Assembly (NCBI GenBank): GCA_025201375.1
Contig: JAIWZP010000014.1
Coordinates: forward strand, 248,001-312,000
From: Gongronella butleri
Lineage: Eukaryota; Mucoromycota; Mucoromycetes; Mucorales; Cunninghamellaceae
Direction of reading: 5' to 3'
Length of the DNA stretch: 64,000 bases
In this document: one piece after another, positions 34,001 through 45,691 of the stretch
Layout: each line of letters starts with the position of its first letter
Numbering within the stretch: the first letter of the stretch is position 1
Notes under the pieces: generated by a model
Database searches by the model: none
What the model saw: the letters and a program-made list of their open reading frames with translations, nothing else
What the model was told of the DNA's origin: nothing
Made by a program: the position numbers and the translations under genes

Positions 34001-35168
34001 GATGCCTTGGATTTGTGGTGGACACTGCTACAAGGCGCGACGGGGCCCAGTCAAGAGCTGCTCGATTTGATGCCGCTGGCTGTCGAGCTGTTGGACTATG
34101 ACACCGAGAGCCTGCGCAAGGTGCTTTACATCATTGAGAGCTACGTCCTCTTGGACAGTCGTGCTCTTGTTCAGGTAAAAAGAAGAATTGAAACGACGAC
34201 GCAGCAAATGCTCATCCAAAGCCTCCTTTTTTTATTTGTCTAGACGTGTGGTGCGGGTCTTTTTACACAATTGGCCTCGTTCATCCAAAATGCCAAGCCT
34301 GAAGTCGCGTCAAATATCACACACACCATCGACCTGATCTTGCTGAGCGCGCCGCTGTCCACTTATGGCGACGTTCTCTTCCATTCTGGCCTCTTGAACG
34401 TCATTCTCGAGGTCTTTTTGCAGCAAAAGGTATGAATGGAGCATCCGAGCGCCTGACAACAAGTCCTTTTTGCTCACTGTGGGTCCTTGATCTAGATTTA
34501 TGCGTATGCGAGCATGTCTTACATGAGTCTTTTTGCGCGCCTCGTGCTCCAAGAACCCGACACCCTCATCCAATTCATCCAGGCTGCCGGCCAACAGCTG
34601 AGCCCCGGCGACGGCGACTTTTTCGGCCGTGTCATGGATCTGTGGATGGACAAGGTAATCTTTTTTTCCCCATTGGGATTGGCAAATTTGCGATATCTGT
34701 GGCACTCATCTCTTTTTCAATCAAGTTTGACAATATTGGCCATCCTCGGCAGCGCAAGCTGGCATGCTTGGGCTTGACGCGCCTGTTGCAGACCAAGAAC
34801 ACGTCCATGCTGGCGCGCATCAATGGCATCTTGGGCATCTGGACCGATGTTGGTGCCGAAATCAAGGAATCCGATGGCGAAAGGTACATTGCCGCCCGAG
34901 TGAGCGCGTAGACAATAAGAAACTAACTTTTCCCCCCCTGTTCAGCGTCTTGTACAGCGAAGCCGACCTGGAAGGCGACATTGCTCAATTGGACGAATCG
35001 GCTGAAAAGACACGCAAGGCATCCCTGCTGCAGAAAGACCCTGTTTATACCACCAACCTATTGGCCATCATCCAAGAAACGATCAGCTTGCTAGGTGGCC
35101 CCTCCTATTTCAATGACAAGGTCGATCCTGTCCTTTTAGAACAACTCAATCGCTTACTCACGCACTAG
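31013..35168 (+). CDS. Importin-11 / Kap120-type karyopherin-beta
   Basis: Seventeen exons: 31013-31144, 31210-31310, 31394-31466, 31547-31608, 31690-32087, 32150-32350, 32436-32531, 32602-32837, 32912-33144, 33230-33551, 33651-33764, 33843-33917, 33977-34174, 34244-34429, 34496-34654, 34726-34883 and 34946-35168. They sum to 988 residues, typical of the family. It is a nuclear transport receptor. The importin-beta N-terminal domain is clear (IKQAEALLKQWE, FLSGIYLKNGVDRFWR, FPSQWPDLM). HEAT-like helices follow throughout, including the RRRIAWVLGRWV segment typical of importin-11. Intron 2 is a GC-AG intron (GCAAGT at 31311); the nearby GTAGCT donor would break the frame. Confidence 0.92.
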
Positions 35169-35649
35169 TAATTAAATCACGCTCATTCATGTAAATCCTG
35201 TGGCCGTGTTTGCCCTCACGGCGAGAAATGACGCCTGGGCATTTCCGTTTCAGCGGTAAAATTTCAATACAAATGGGATATGGTCGCAATTTTTGGAGTT
35301 ACAATAATATGGATGATTGTGACATGTCGACTTTTTTTTTTTTTTTTTTTTTTTTATTTTTTTTACAACCACCCGCTCGACCCCCAATTCATTGTCGTTG
35401 TTGCAGTATTTCCCACTTAATTTGTGAATATTGTGAAGTTCTCTCATTTGGAGGTATTACACGTGAGTTCAAACTGCCAAAATATCATAATATTCTACGT
35501 GTATCGCCGTAAGAAGGAACGCATCGTTAAGACATAAACTGAAGTTCTGTTGCTTGCAGCGGAACGCTGCGACGCCCAATAATGGTGTTAATGAAGATCC
35601 AAAAGATTAAGTTTGAACACTTTACTTTTATCTCACAAAAAGACAAGTC
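35169..35649. other. Intergenic, long T run
   Basis: This is the 3' flank of the importin gene with a T run (about 35332-35355). No coding signal is seen. Confidence 0.5.
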
Positions 35650-37264
35650 ATGTCAACTTGAAGATGAAAGCCCTAATATCGCTGCATGAACCTCGAATGG
35701 CACCATCTGATCTCTTAAATTGCAGCGAAATTGTTTCAACATGACAGTCGCCACGTACGGCAATTTTGGATTGCACTGTATGATATTTAGTTTATTTTTC
35801 TTTTTTCTTTTATAGACTATTGTCCTTTGGATGGCTCGAGTTTCGACGAAATGCTGATACATCAATTTTGTGAGCTTCTCAAACATATACCTGTGCCCTA
35901 AAAATGGTGCCATTAGATGAGTCTAACATAAATTAATAAGAAATGAATTTTCAAATGGAGAAAAAAAAAAAGGGAGACATACAGTACCAGCGCAAATCGA
36001 TGCCATCTCGTCGAGCTCGGATAATGTCATTGAGCAAGGGTGCCACTTCATTGATGGTCAAGCCAAGTTCTGATTGGCGTGATGGACTCTCAAAGCGACT
36101 ATGGCGAAACGCAACTGGTCTTGCATGGAGAGAGTGGGCAGGTCGATTATGCTTTCGTGGTCAGGTCTGGCTCAAAGGGCCGTGTCCGTTTTGATGCACT
36201 ATGCCGTCGAAAATAAATAATGGTTAAAATCCTTTGCCCAAATGAAAATGATTATGATAAACCTGCGCTAGTCGCCATTTACGCAGTACTTTGAGCATCG
36301 TTTCCTAATTTAAACAAACATATATTATAATAATATATTAGTTAAGATTAAAAAATAAATTAAAGTAATTTATAAAATAAATAAATAAATCAAAAATTAC
36401 GTAGAAAATAGAAAAAAGGTGATAAAATGGGAGGGCGTCAGTTTTGAAACGAGTACTTGATAATGAGATTGAGAAATCCGATATGCCGCAATGTTGCTCT
36501 ATGTACGTGCTCTCTGGAAACGTGGTCGGCCACAACTTCAGGTTCGTTGGACAGGTGCTTGCAATGCGGATTGAGGACAGACCGCCTACGAATAAAAAAT
36601 GAGATTTTTATTTTGTCACGATCCCTTTGTAATATCATATCGTGCAAACGCTCATCAAGGCTTATGGAAGCATCAATCCGCATGGGTGCCTTCAAGTTGT
36701 CAAAAGTTGCGAATTCAAACGCGTCCATGTTCAGATAATATTTGTGCTGTCTGTATGCGTCCGTGTCCGGTTGGTGAACTGGCGAGCGGAACGAACTTCC
36801 AGGTGAGATCGTCAAGAATGATGCTGGTGCTACAAAAAAAAAGGAGGGGGAGGAAGGTGTCAGAATTGAGATTTTGACCGCCTTTGCAATGGTGATCGGC
36901 ATAACTTAGAGCGCGATCTCGTTCCAAAAACGGATATGGGGACAGGTGTTGCAAGGGTTGACGGACCAGCAGGTGTTGAGTCGCGAGAAATGGCTCGAGA
37001 TGGGACTGGGGTTGCGTCACGAGACTCCACCGCCACGATCATTGTGTGGATGGTGTTGGAAAAGTTCACCGTGATGTTGGCAGTCATTTCGGCGTGGTCC
37101 TTGTACTCCTTGGCCTCCATTGCCTCATCGATCTTTCGATCTCCGACTCTAATCCGCGCAAAAGCTTCTGCACGCGTTCCTTCACGAAATCTGGACACAC
37201 AAGATTTCACGGCGATTTCGCGGAGGCATCGCTGGTATGTTGACCTCAATGTGAATTGGCGCAT
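35650..37264 (-). pseudogene. Doubtful hypothetical gene or gene relic
   Basis: Several minus-strand frames look protein-like. 37264-36860 includes RIRVGDRKIDEAMEAKEYKD and EMTANITVNFSNTIHTMIV. About 36790-36600 includes MDAFEFATFDNLKAP and SLDERLHDMILQRDRDK. About 36090-35990 includes LTINEVAPLLNDIIRARRDG. About 35890-35820 includes HRYMFEKLTKLMYQHFVETR. Some candidate acceptors exist (TTTTTTTTTGTAG before 36828, TTTTTATTCGTAG before 36587), but no full set of phases closes. An AT-rich patch (36310-36420) separates the parts. I do not recognise the family. It could be a decayed gene or a multi-exon gene whose splices I cannot resolve. Confidence 0.35.
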
Positions 37265-37500
37265 GAAAAGGATTTAGGAGGTGTAGTATCTTCTTAAAAT
37301 AATCTCACTATACTGCAATCTATCTGCCTGTTACAAATTATATACCGGTATCACTCACCATTATGCAATGCTTGAATTTACATGTACATACACGCTCACG
37401 CACACACAGAGACAGAGACAAAAAGACAGCCTGTAAAAGCTTTTAACTATATTTGCATCTCTAGTATCAAGTTTTGCGAGACAAAGTAGGTATTTTCATT

Positions 37501-39336
37501 TCAAGGACCAACGTTTCCAAGTCTAAAAGCTTTTTGATTTAAAGATAGACATGTGATCACGGTGATAGCACGTCGCTTGAGGCAATCCCATATTTGAGCA
37601 GATGTGTCTGTGAGTAAAGACGGTGCTGAAACATTGCCATCTGTGCCATGAATTCGATCAATTAGTTCCAGCAGCCATTGAGTCTCGCGATACGTGAGTG
37701 TATGGACCGTTGGGAACAAGTCGCGTTCTTTCTGCTGGTACTGGCCAAGATAGGCTAATGGCATGCCATTGGCACTTGACTGATCTTGCAGGATAAGATA
37801 GAGAGCTGATTTGGGAGGGGAGATGCTTAGAGAGAGGTTGATCACGGGGATCGCAAGCCATCTCGCGTGCAGACTGCCTTTCAATATGCTGCGCAGCTTG
37901 GGCATCCACGGGTTGTCAATTATCGGCGGTTGATAGACTTGTAGATTGTCCTCGTCAAAATTGACGTCGTGCATCGTCAAATCCGTCAATTGAGGGCACA
38001 CGGTGACGAGTTGCTCAATAAAAGCGGGCGAATCAATGCGGCTGGAACGCAAATAGCAGTCTTCAACCGTCAAGTGAGGAAGGGATGCAAGATCTTGATC
38101 CTCTACAGGATGAAGCTGCATGTCTTCTAATCTGACGTTACTTAAGCGCGGCATCAGTGTCATCAATTCCACCAATTCCTCTAAGTATATGGGGTTGTCG
38201 TACTCGTCATCGTGTACTGACCATGGAAGCTCTTCGGGAATATCTCGCAGTGTCAGATCTTCAACACCGCTGTGTGGAAAGCAATGCAGCCATGGATGCT
38301 GAGGATCCAGTTGGCACAAGTTCAGCGTCAGCTTTTGAATGTATGGCTGTGGCAACAAGTCGTTATAAAGAGGATTGGGCTGCTCCACGTGGTCCACCAA
38401 AAAATCGTTGGACTGCTCAATTTCCAATGCGAACGGTTGCCCCGATCTCTTCACAATTTCTGGTGACAGACGAAGATATGGCGCTGTTTGACTTAGGTCA
38501 TGACGGGTGATGTGTCTCGTAATGCTGTTCAAAATCTTCAGATCAAGGCGTTCTAGTCGAGGAAGCGTAAAAAACATAAACGCAAGTAATGCGGCACGAA
38601 CGTGGACATCTGATTTATCGTATCGAATGTAAAAGCTGAACGACATTCTTTTGATGTTGAGGTACTGCTTATTTTTTTGCTCCATGACGGTCTGCACCCA
38701 ATCGACAAGATCTTGGCCGCCAAGCTTTTTGTTTCCATCGCAATAGTTCAATTCTTCCAAATGCGGCAATTGATCAAAGATCATAATAAACGTGTCCAAC
38801 AACACGTCACACTGCGGTCCAGCAAGTGTCAAGGATGTCAGCTGCGAGGGGAGAATGGAGATCAGCAGTTTGCCGCGGTAAAAATTCATCGAGAGCTCCA
38901 TTAAACAGGGAAATAAGACCAAGTGGTCAAGCACAAGCTTGTTGATTTGCTCAGTCAAACTGTCAGAAAATCCATCACCTGAAACAGTCAACCGTTGCGT
39001 GTTGGAAAATAAGCAAGGTATGGTAGGAACAAGCTGCATGGCGTCGTGGAAATTCCGGTGATCCATTCGAGACACCGAAGTTCTTATCGAAAGTTCTCGC
39101 ACAAAAAAAAGAATGTCTGGGGTTGGCAGAAATTCGTCGGTTGAGGATCGCCTTAGCCCCCTGAGATTGCCGTAATCGATGCGGTGGTGCAATGGCTTTG
39201 AAAAAGCAATGGGTGTGGCGGTGCGCCGACAGATCGTATTGACGCATCGTGTCTCCCACAAGGTATCTGTAAGTACCACGAAAGCGAATGCTTCGGCCAG
39301 CAATTCGTCTGGCAGATCCATCATTTTGGTGGGCAT
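37501..39336 (-). CDS. F-box / leucine-rich-repeat-like protein, copy 1
   Basis: A single exon of 611 residues. The start is the ATG giving MPTKMMDLPDELLAEAF; the frame is open further upstream only through a poly-T leader. Residues about 6-45 are an F-box (LPDELLAEAFAFV...WETRCVNTICR), the Skp1-binding module of SCF ubiquitin ligases. The rest has irregular repeated leucine-rich segments (LTSLTLAGPQC, LPHLEELNYCDG, LPHLTVEDCYL, CPQLTDLTMHD), fitting a substrate-binding solenoid. About 29 T lie some 16 bp upstream on the coding strand. It is a tandem paralogue of the next gene; DLPDELL, NPWMPKLRS and a C-terminal CLSLN are shared. Confidence 0.85.
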   Translation of the reverse strand: MPTKMMDLPDELLAEAFAFVVLTDTLWETRCVNTICRRTATPIAFSKPLHHRIDYGNLRGLRRSSTDEFLPTPDILFFVRELSIRTSVSRMDHRNFHDAMQLVPTIPCLFSNTQRLTVSGDGFSDSLTEQINKLVLDHLVLFPCLMELSMNFYRGKLLISILPSQLTSLTLAGPQCDVLLDTFIMIFDQLPHLEELNYCDGNKKLGGQDLVDWVQTVMEQKNKQYLNIKRMSFSFYIRYDKSDVHVRAALLAFMFFTLPRLERLDLKILNSITRHITRHDLSQTAPYLRLSPEIVKRSGQPFALEIEQSNDFLVDHVEQPNPLYNDLLPQPYIQKLTLNLCQLDPQHPWLHCFPHSGVEDLTLRDIPEELPWSVHDDEYDNPIYLEELVELMTLMPRLSNVRLEDMQLHPVEDQDLASLPHLTVEDCYLRSSRIDSPAFIEQLVTVCPQLTDLTMHDVNFDEDNLQVYQPPIIDNPWMPKLRSILKGSLHARWLAIPVINLSLSISPPKSALYLILQDQSSANGMPLAYLGQYQQKERDLFPTVHTLTYRETQWLLELIDRIHGTDGNVSAPSLLTDTSAQIWDCLKRRAITVITCLSLNQKAFRLGNVGP

Positions 39337-39350
39337 AACGGGTAAAATAT

Positions 39351-39383
<33 letters not shown>

Positions 39384-39569
39384 GGAAAGAGGGGCACGCT
39401 CCAAATGACGCAGATTCTTTGGTTCTCATTCTCCGCAATTCAGCCCCAAACTTTATTGTGTCATTTTGTTGATGGCGCGCAGCACCATGCAATTTTTTCT
39501 TTGAAGCAATGATAAGCCGCTGGACGTGTTGGTCAAAATTTTGTTGCAATCAAAATCAATCTTTCACCG

Positions 39570-39790
39570 AGTGGATTCTCCATGAATTGATAAGATTATA
39601 AAATTCATGCATCTGTGGCATGTCTTGTTGGTGGACGCGTCTGTGCCGCTTCAAATCGCGTTTCTCCAGTGCAATTCGGCTGTAAAGTAAAATCGAAAAT
39701 CGTTTGTTGCTCGTCAACGAGCATGTGAATTGCATTTGTTTTTTGGTATTTTTCGCTGTTCTTGTATAAAAGTTTCGCATGATTATATTT
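39570..39790 (+). repeat. Dispersed repeat family A, fragment A5
   Basis: TTGCTCGTCAACGAGCATGT near 39708 followed by TTTTTTGGTATTTTTCGCTGTTCTT matches the 'GTCAACCAGCAGG...TTTTTTGGTATTTTCCGCGG' block at about 25296-25336 and the corresponding part of 44230-44275. Short and diverged. It lies between the two F-box genes. Confidence 0.5.
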
Positions 39791-39878
39791 ACCCATTTTT
39801 TAATTTTTGTTTCATTGGAGCGTCAATCCGGCCAATTGTTTTTATGATATTTTACTGTTTTTTTTTTTAGTTTAAGAA

Positions 39879-41696
39879 TTAACAAGTGAAGTTTTGAATA
39901 CTAAACTTGTCTTCATTGAGGGACAGACAAGAAATCACGACAATGTAGTGATGCGCGAGACAATGTCCTATCTTTGCGGAAACGTCCGCGGGAGGCGGCG
40001 TTGACGGTCCGGCGCCAATGTCATGACCATTGACCCCGTGGATTCGATCCATTTGAGCTAGCATCCATTGGGTCTCGCCGCGTGTGAGAGCATAAGTTTT
40101 GTAGCTCATGCCAAGAAAGGCCAGCAGTGCACTGTTGGCGTTTTCCTGCAGGACAAGGAAGAGAACTTGATAATCCATGTAAAATTCCATCACAATGGCA
40201 AGCGAAAGGTTTACAACCGGGATGGACAGCCAAGCTAGTACCCTCCCTCGCAACATACTGCGCATCTTGGGCATCCACGGGTTGTCAATTACTTGCGGTT
40301 CATAAGATTCGCCATTGCCACATCGAGTTTTGCATAATTTCAAATTTGTCATGCTAGGAGACAGGATGGCAAGCTGTTCAAGAGTCATCGTATCCAATAT
40401 GCAATCTTTAAGATCCCAATTTTTAACTGGCAGCCGAGAAAGTGATGCAACATCTTCCTCATTGGCGGGTTGTAGTGTCAGGCAATTCAAATGAATCGCC
40501 TGTAGGCGCGGCATTAGCAACAGCAACTGCACCAATTCACGCACGGAGATGGATGAACAACCATCATATTGCAAACCCGAATACCATGTTTCGCCCGTAT
40601 CATGCAGTGTCAGCTCCTTGATACCGTCATGTGGGAAGCAATGTCGCCATGGATGCAGAGGCTTGAGTGGTAGCACGCCAAGATATAAATGCTCGACGTG
40701 CAAAGATGGCACCATATAGTCATAAAGAGGTTTATCATGGGTCATATCAGAGTATGAAACATGACAATCCGGAATAATCTCTTCTATGATTTCCAGCCTT
40801 TTGGGGCATCCTGAGCGCGCCACAATAGCAGGAGAGAGACGAACACACGGGGTTGGCACCAGCTGCCGGGGGTGTTCTTCGTCATCATAGTAGTTAATGA
40901 AAAGCTTGAGGCAATCCAGCCGAGGGAGCGTAAAAAACAAAAAGGCAAGAAGCGCAGCACGATGATGAGAGAGCATTTCGCAATCCAAGGTTTCAAATTC
41001 AAGCTTCAGTTCTTTCATCTGAGGATGTTGCCGATCTTTTTGCTCCATGGTGGATTGGACCCAGTCAACGAGTTTATGGCCGTCGATCTCGTTGATGTCA
41101 TAGTCGCAGCCTTCTATATCCAAGGAAACCAGCTGAGGCAAGTGATCAAGCAACGAAACAACGCAATCCATTGGAGCGGGCATTCGATTCATTGCAAGTT
41201 TCAAATGCGTCAAATGGACAGGGAGAATGGATGGCGACAGGCAGGGAGGGTAGTACAACATATTCAGCTCTTTTAAGGACGGGAGTCGGACCAGCTGATT
41301 AAATAAAAGCTCATTCAACACATCTTGCTCGTTGGAAGGTTTATATTTGGACAAACACGCCTGTATTTGATTGTCGGACAAACGAGGTATAATGGATACG
41401 CACCTGTTACCGATTTGCCTCCTGTCACCTTGTAACCTAAAGCTGCGGTCGATTGTGAAGCTTTGCACATGATAAAGTATCTCTGGTGTTGGGACAAAAT
41501 CGTCAGTCAGGTCCTGTTGGCAGCGGAGGTCGTCCAAATGAATGCCGCAAGGCAATCGCAAAAAAGCAACGGGCGTGGCCACACGCATACAAACTTTATT
41601 GACGCGCCTCATCTCGAACAAGGATCTCAAATCAGCGACGTATCCAAAGATGCTTGCAAGTAATTCCTCGGGCAGATCCATCATCATAATCGGCAT
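39879..41696 (-). CDS. F-box / leucine-rich-repeat-like protein, copy 2
   Basis: A single exon of 605 residues starting MPIMMMDLPEELLASIF. The F-box at about 6-45 (LPEELLASIFGYV...FEMRRVNKVCMRVATPVAF) is followed by a leucine-rich region (LPSLKELNMLYYP, LTHLKLAMNR, LPQLVSLDIEGC, MPRLQAIHLNCL, SPSMTNLKLCKTRC). It likely selects substrates for an SCF ubiquitin ligase. Same orientation as copy 1, about 540 bp upstream of it, with matching order of segments along the whole length. This indicates tandem duplication followed by strong divergence. Confidence 0.85.
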   Translation of the reverse strand: MPIMMMDLPEELLASIFGYVADLRSLFEMRRVNKVCMRVATPVAFLRLPCGIHLDDLRCQQDLTDDFVPTPEILYHVQSFTIDRSFRLQGDRRQIGNRCVSIIPRLSDNQIQACLSKYKPSNEQDVLNELLFNQLVRLPSLKELNMLYYPPCLSPSILPVHLTHLKLAMNRMPAPMDCVVSLLDHLPQLVSLDIEGCDYDINEIDGHKLVDWVQSTMEQKDRQHPQMKELKLEFETLDCEMLSHHRAALLAFLFFTLPRLDCLKLFINYYDDEEHPRQLVPTPCVRLSPAIVARSGCPKRLEIIEEIIPDCHVSYSDMTHDKPLYDYMVPSLHVEHLYLGVLPLKPLHPWRHCFPHDGIKELTLHDTGETWYSGLQYDGCSSISVRELVQLLLLMPRLQAIHLNCLTLQPANEEDVASLSRLPVKNWDLKDCILDTMTLEQLAILSPSMTNLKLCKTRCGNGESYEPQVIDNPWMPKMRSMLRGRVLAWLSIPVVNLSLAIVMEFYMDYQVLFLVLQENANSALLAFLGMSYKTYALTRGETQWMLAQMDRIHGVNGHDIGAGPSTPPPADVSAKIGHCLAHHYIVVISCLSLNEDKFSIQNFTC

Positions 41697-42554
41697 TGCT
41701 GAAAAATGGCATCAACGGCACAAAATATGCTATGATCCAAAAAAAAAAAAAAAAAAAAAGAAAAGGAAAGAAAGAGAATGAGGCACAGCGATGTGACAAC
41801 GAATTTAGCTCATTCAGCGGACTTTTGAACTTTAAAAAAGAAAGAGAGCCTTCTCCCCAGGCAGCCCATTTGCTCATGCAGGTCGCTGCAAGGAACACAT
41901 CGTCAGCACGTTTTTTTATTTTATTTTCGAGAAAATGATCTCAATTGCACGATGTACGCCGTTCCTGCTTCTCGGACAGCCACCATCAAGCTGAATAATC
42001 ACTGAGCAAAGTTCGCCATAACTCTAAATCGTAAAAAAAAAAAAAGATCTCCAGATTATTTGTCTGCAAAATCCAACATTTCATAGATTTCGATCTTTGG
42101 TCACCGAAGCTGCACTTTGTTCAAGAAGAAAGGTTAGTTAGTTATATGATAAAGGAGTCTTTGAGCTACTGCTGTACTTTTCATCACGTCAACCCCGTTA
42201 CACAAGCTTTCTTGGTCGCGCGGACCGCAGAGCACTGCAAAGAGTACATTGTCAACAACCATTTTGTCCGCTTGTTTCAAAGCATCACGGTGTCTGGCCA
42301 AAAAAAAAAAAAAAAAAAAAAAGTAAAAATAATCCAGCCTTTTTACATTCGTATCTGTTTCTTTATGGCTTGATACAAGTAATAAACCATCGTCCCGACT
42401 GAGCGCGGCACTCTTTTGCTTCATTACAGTAAATCCAGTTTTATCGCTGGCGGCATCAGTGCAATATGTTGTCAAAAAAAAAAAATACTCAGCACGTACA
42501 GTAGGTACTGCACGCTACACTGCACAAAAACGTACACATTCACCTTTTAAACAA
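41697..42554. other. Upstream region of F-box copy 2
   Basis: Holds an A run (41740-41759), a second A run (42300-42321) and GTACAGTAGGTACTGCACGC near 42497. No gene is seen. Confidence 0.5.
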
Positions 42555-44450
42555 TCATGATAATTTGAGGCGTTTAATTCTGCATTTGTGAAAATGTTGA
42601 GATTTCGAATTCATCTGCATAACGATCCAGTCAACCTCTGGTTTCCACTGTCTTATTGAACAAGGCGCGGCGAAATAGTCAGAGGGCAAATGTTGGGAGG
42701 CATTCGAATCCTGATTTGTGCTGGTCATCATTGAATATGTGCCAGTTCTTGAAAACCGTGCATGCCACGAAAACGGCCCGATCAATCTATGGTTTTTTTT
42801 ATTTTTTATTCAAAGAGAGACGGTCAAATAGCCTAGTGACAATGGTTGGCGATGATCGAATCATGATTATATCGCGAAATGATTTTTATAAATATGCGCT
42901 ACAGCCAAATTTTCAATAATGTCGTGTTTCCTGACGAACCGCATGGTTGACCTTTGGTTTTTTATTTGTTTCTGAAAAGAGAGTGGCAACATCCACTACA
43001 TGTAAAAGTTTCGTGGCGCTGCGATGAATCCTTGGTGACGAAATATTTTTTTTCGAATCTAGAAAAAAAAAAGATGGGTCAGGTCAAAATGTATCTGGAG
43101 GGTCCCCCACTTTGAGAGGTCCAGGCCAAGACAAAAGATCTCAAATCAGTTTGGCAACCTACACATTGAACATCTGAGAGCCATGTCATTGTATGCATTG
43201 ACCCCTTAATTATAAGCAAATTTGCAATAAAAATCGAGGGTCGCTCGAGTTGTTCTCGAGGAATGAGCGATCAAAGCGAAATTTAAGAAAATGAAATTTC
43301 GCCATCAGTTTTGGTCGTACGCTGCTGAAACGGCGTTCGTCCGACAAAGAATTGAATTCTGCATCCTTGGCCACTGCAGCACGCCGTCTTTTGTCTTGTC
43401 CATTGCCAAGAAAAATGAGGCTGAAATGTTTGATTGGGCGTTGCATATGTACAAATATTGCACGTCAGCGTTGCCAGGCAGGGACAAAATGACGCCTTTG
43501 TGCGTCTCTTGCCACCTGTGGAATTTTAACATAATCGAATAACAACTTGACGTGCCAGAGACAAAATTGTGAATTTATCGAGTATTGTCAATTTGCTCGT
43601 CAACGACCAGATCAACCCCCTGTTTTTACTTTTGCTCTGACAAGAGGGATGCCGAAATACTCATATGTCAAAATTTCATGGAGCTGAAAGCACTCGATGG
43701 TGCGCCACATCGATTTTGAAAATTGACGAATTTCCACCATTTTTCTAAGGGGTACAGTCACGGATTTTTGATGGGTGAAATTCAGGTCCTCGTACCACCG
43801 TGCCATTCACCCACATGGTAGAATGCATCCATTTACCAATGAAAATGTCATAAACCCCCGAGCTCCATTGACTGGTTCTCGCGCAAAATGCGATCCGCGT
43901 CATATTTTCGCCACAAGGCAAACTCGACGAAGACGGATCGCAGATCCTCGAAACACGGCTCAAAAGAAAGAGCGCAGGCTGTTGCGTACGTGGTCATCGA
44001 TGATCGCTTCAAAAAATGAGATCCAGGTAGAACTGACGCGGGTGAACCGTTTGCGGGCAAATTTGGACACGTGGAAAACCGCGTCAGACATTAATTTAAG
44101 AGCTCCTGTTTCAAGTCAAATCCATGCATCTGGAGTCTCTTTTGCTAGTGAACACTTCGACGCGACTTTAAGAACGCGCTTCTGCGTGTCATTCGTCGGC
44201 AAAGTTTATTTTAAAACCACGAATTGCTTGCCAACCAGCATGTCAACCTCGCTCTTTTTTGGCATCTTTCGTGGTTTCTCCCTGTGCTGCCTCTTATGTG
44301 CAAGTTTGGAGGAATTCAGGCAACCCAATTTTTCGATTTTGATTTTGGAGCTCTGAGATGCCTATTTTTGATTTGCGCGCCAGTTCACATGTTTGGCTAC
44401 GAAACCCAGGGTCAGCATCGGCCTGAAGCGTTAAAGTGATGTCATTCGAC
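42555..44450 (+). repeat. Dispersed repeat family A, copy A2
   Basis: Collinear with copy A1: GGTCAGGTCAAAATG at 43077 and CCATCAGTTTTGGTCG at 43302 lie at the same spacing as in A1 (6089, 6311). The degenerate unit of about 150 bp occurs near 42612, 42768, 42930 and 43592. The right part (43740-44400) is shared with A3. A2 therefore bridges A1 and A3 and shows they belong to one family. No conserved frame. Confidence 0.75.
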
Positions 44451-45691
44451 GCGTTGACCCCGTTTTGGGCAGGATGGATGCCTTGAATGTTTAAAAGCGG
44501 GACGATCCGCGAGCAAATCTTGGTGATTCCAAGGATTTCCTTCAAAATCAGCTTCCTTTGTGAAAAAGTCAAAAAAGAGATTGTGTTTGCAGTGAAACCG
44601 CGTCTCGTCGACGCGTATGCGATGTTTACATCTTTGCCCTGCTGGCCGGTGCCGAGAATATCGGGATTGGGAAAATTTATCATAGCTGATTGTCTTCAGT
44701 GCTGCGTACAGTACAAAATTCGTCGATCGGAAACGTCAAGTGGGGTGATGCTGGATGCTTGAGTGCGTCTCTTTCCAGTGGTTGAAACTTGAAAATTTTA
44801 CTCTGATTGAATAAAATTTAACGAATTGAACCAAAATATTTTGACAAAAGCACTGTAGAGCGTTTTGACTAGGCTAGACGACACCTAGTTGGCCCATCCA
44901 TTTTTTTTTCTGGAAAAGCATGGTCAACATTTCTAAATATGTCTTATAGATCAGCATTTTGATCGTAGGTCGACGCGTCATTCGCGTTTGAAAATGGATG
45001 TCAGGCTTGTCGGACAGGCTGCACGGCCGGGCTCGTAATATTCGCAATGGCCAAGCAACGTCAGATAAATTGCATCCTGTTTGCGAATGAAAATGGCGCA
45101 AAAGGGCCCGCGGTTGATATGCTGTAGTATCCATTGTCGCGCAAAATGGCTTTTTTATGCCATTTTGTGACCCATGGAAGTTTCCACGTCGATGCGTTTC
45201 TACACGTCCGCGTTATTTTGCTTGTTCGACGCACACACGCAATTTGATATATTCAAATGGGCGAATTCAGACAAGCTTGGCATTGGCGATTGGCGATTGA
45301 ATCACAAAAATTCAACAATTTGGTTATTGCCAGCAATTACTTTTGTCTTTCGTTTTTAACTGTGGGTATCCTTTTTTGGGAGCCGCGGATCAATGCAACG
45401 CAAGCGAAACTGGCGCCAGACAGCCAGCGGCAGGACTGCGCCTCCAAATTTTTTTAATTTTTGAATGAGCGATCGACCTATTGCGAAACCAGGGTGGAGG
45501 GCGGACCAGGGTCGAGGGGGGAGGGAGTCAGGATTGAAGGGGAGACCAGGGTAATTATGTGTGACCAGGGGTAGAACCTATGGGGAGAGCGAGATTTTGC
45601 TGCGGGCTGTGAGTGCAGCTATGAAAAATTCATCGATCGTGGAACAAAATGCAAAAAGGCAAACTCTGATTGCGGGGCACGTAGCATCATG
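44451..45691. other. Gene-free, distal upstream of HIS7
   Basis: No gene seen. 45486-45574 holds four ACCAGGGT/GACCAGGG words in a purine-rich stretch. The remainder may be diverged repeat. Confidence 0.45.

Noticed and set aside
39337..39549. N-terminal extension of F-box copy 1
   Set aside because: It runs through a poly-T tract (poly-Phe). The F-box begins right after the ATG at 39336, as in copy 2.
42134..42475. 113-codon minus-strand frame
   Set aside because: It contains a poly-Phe stretch from an A-run, has no recognised motif and lies in gene-free repeat-flanking DNA.
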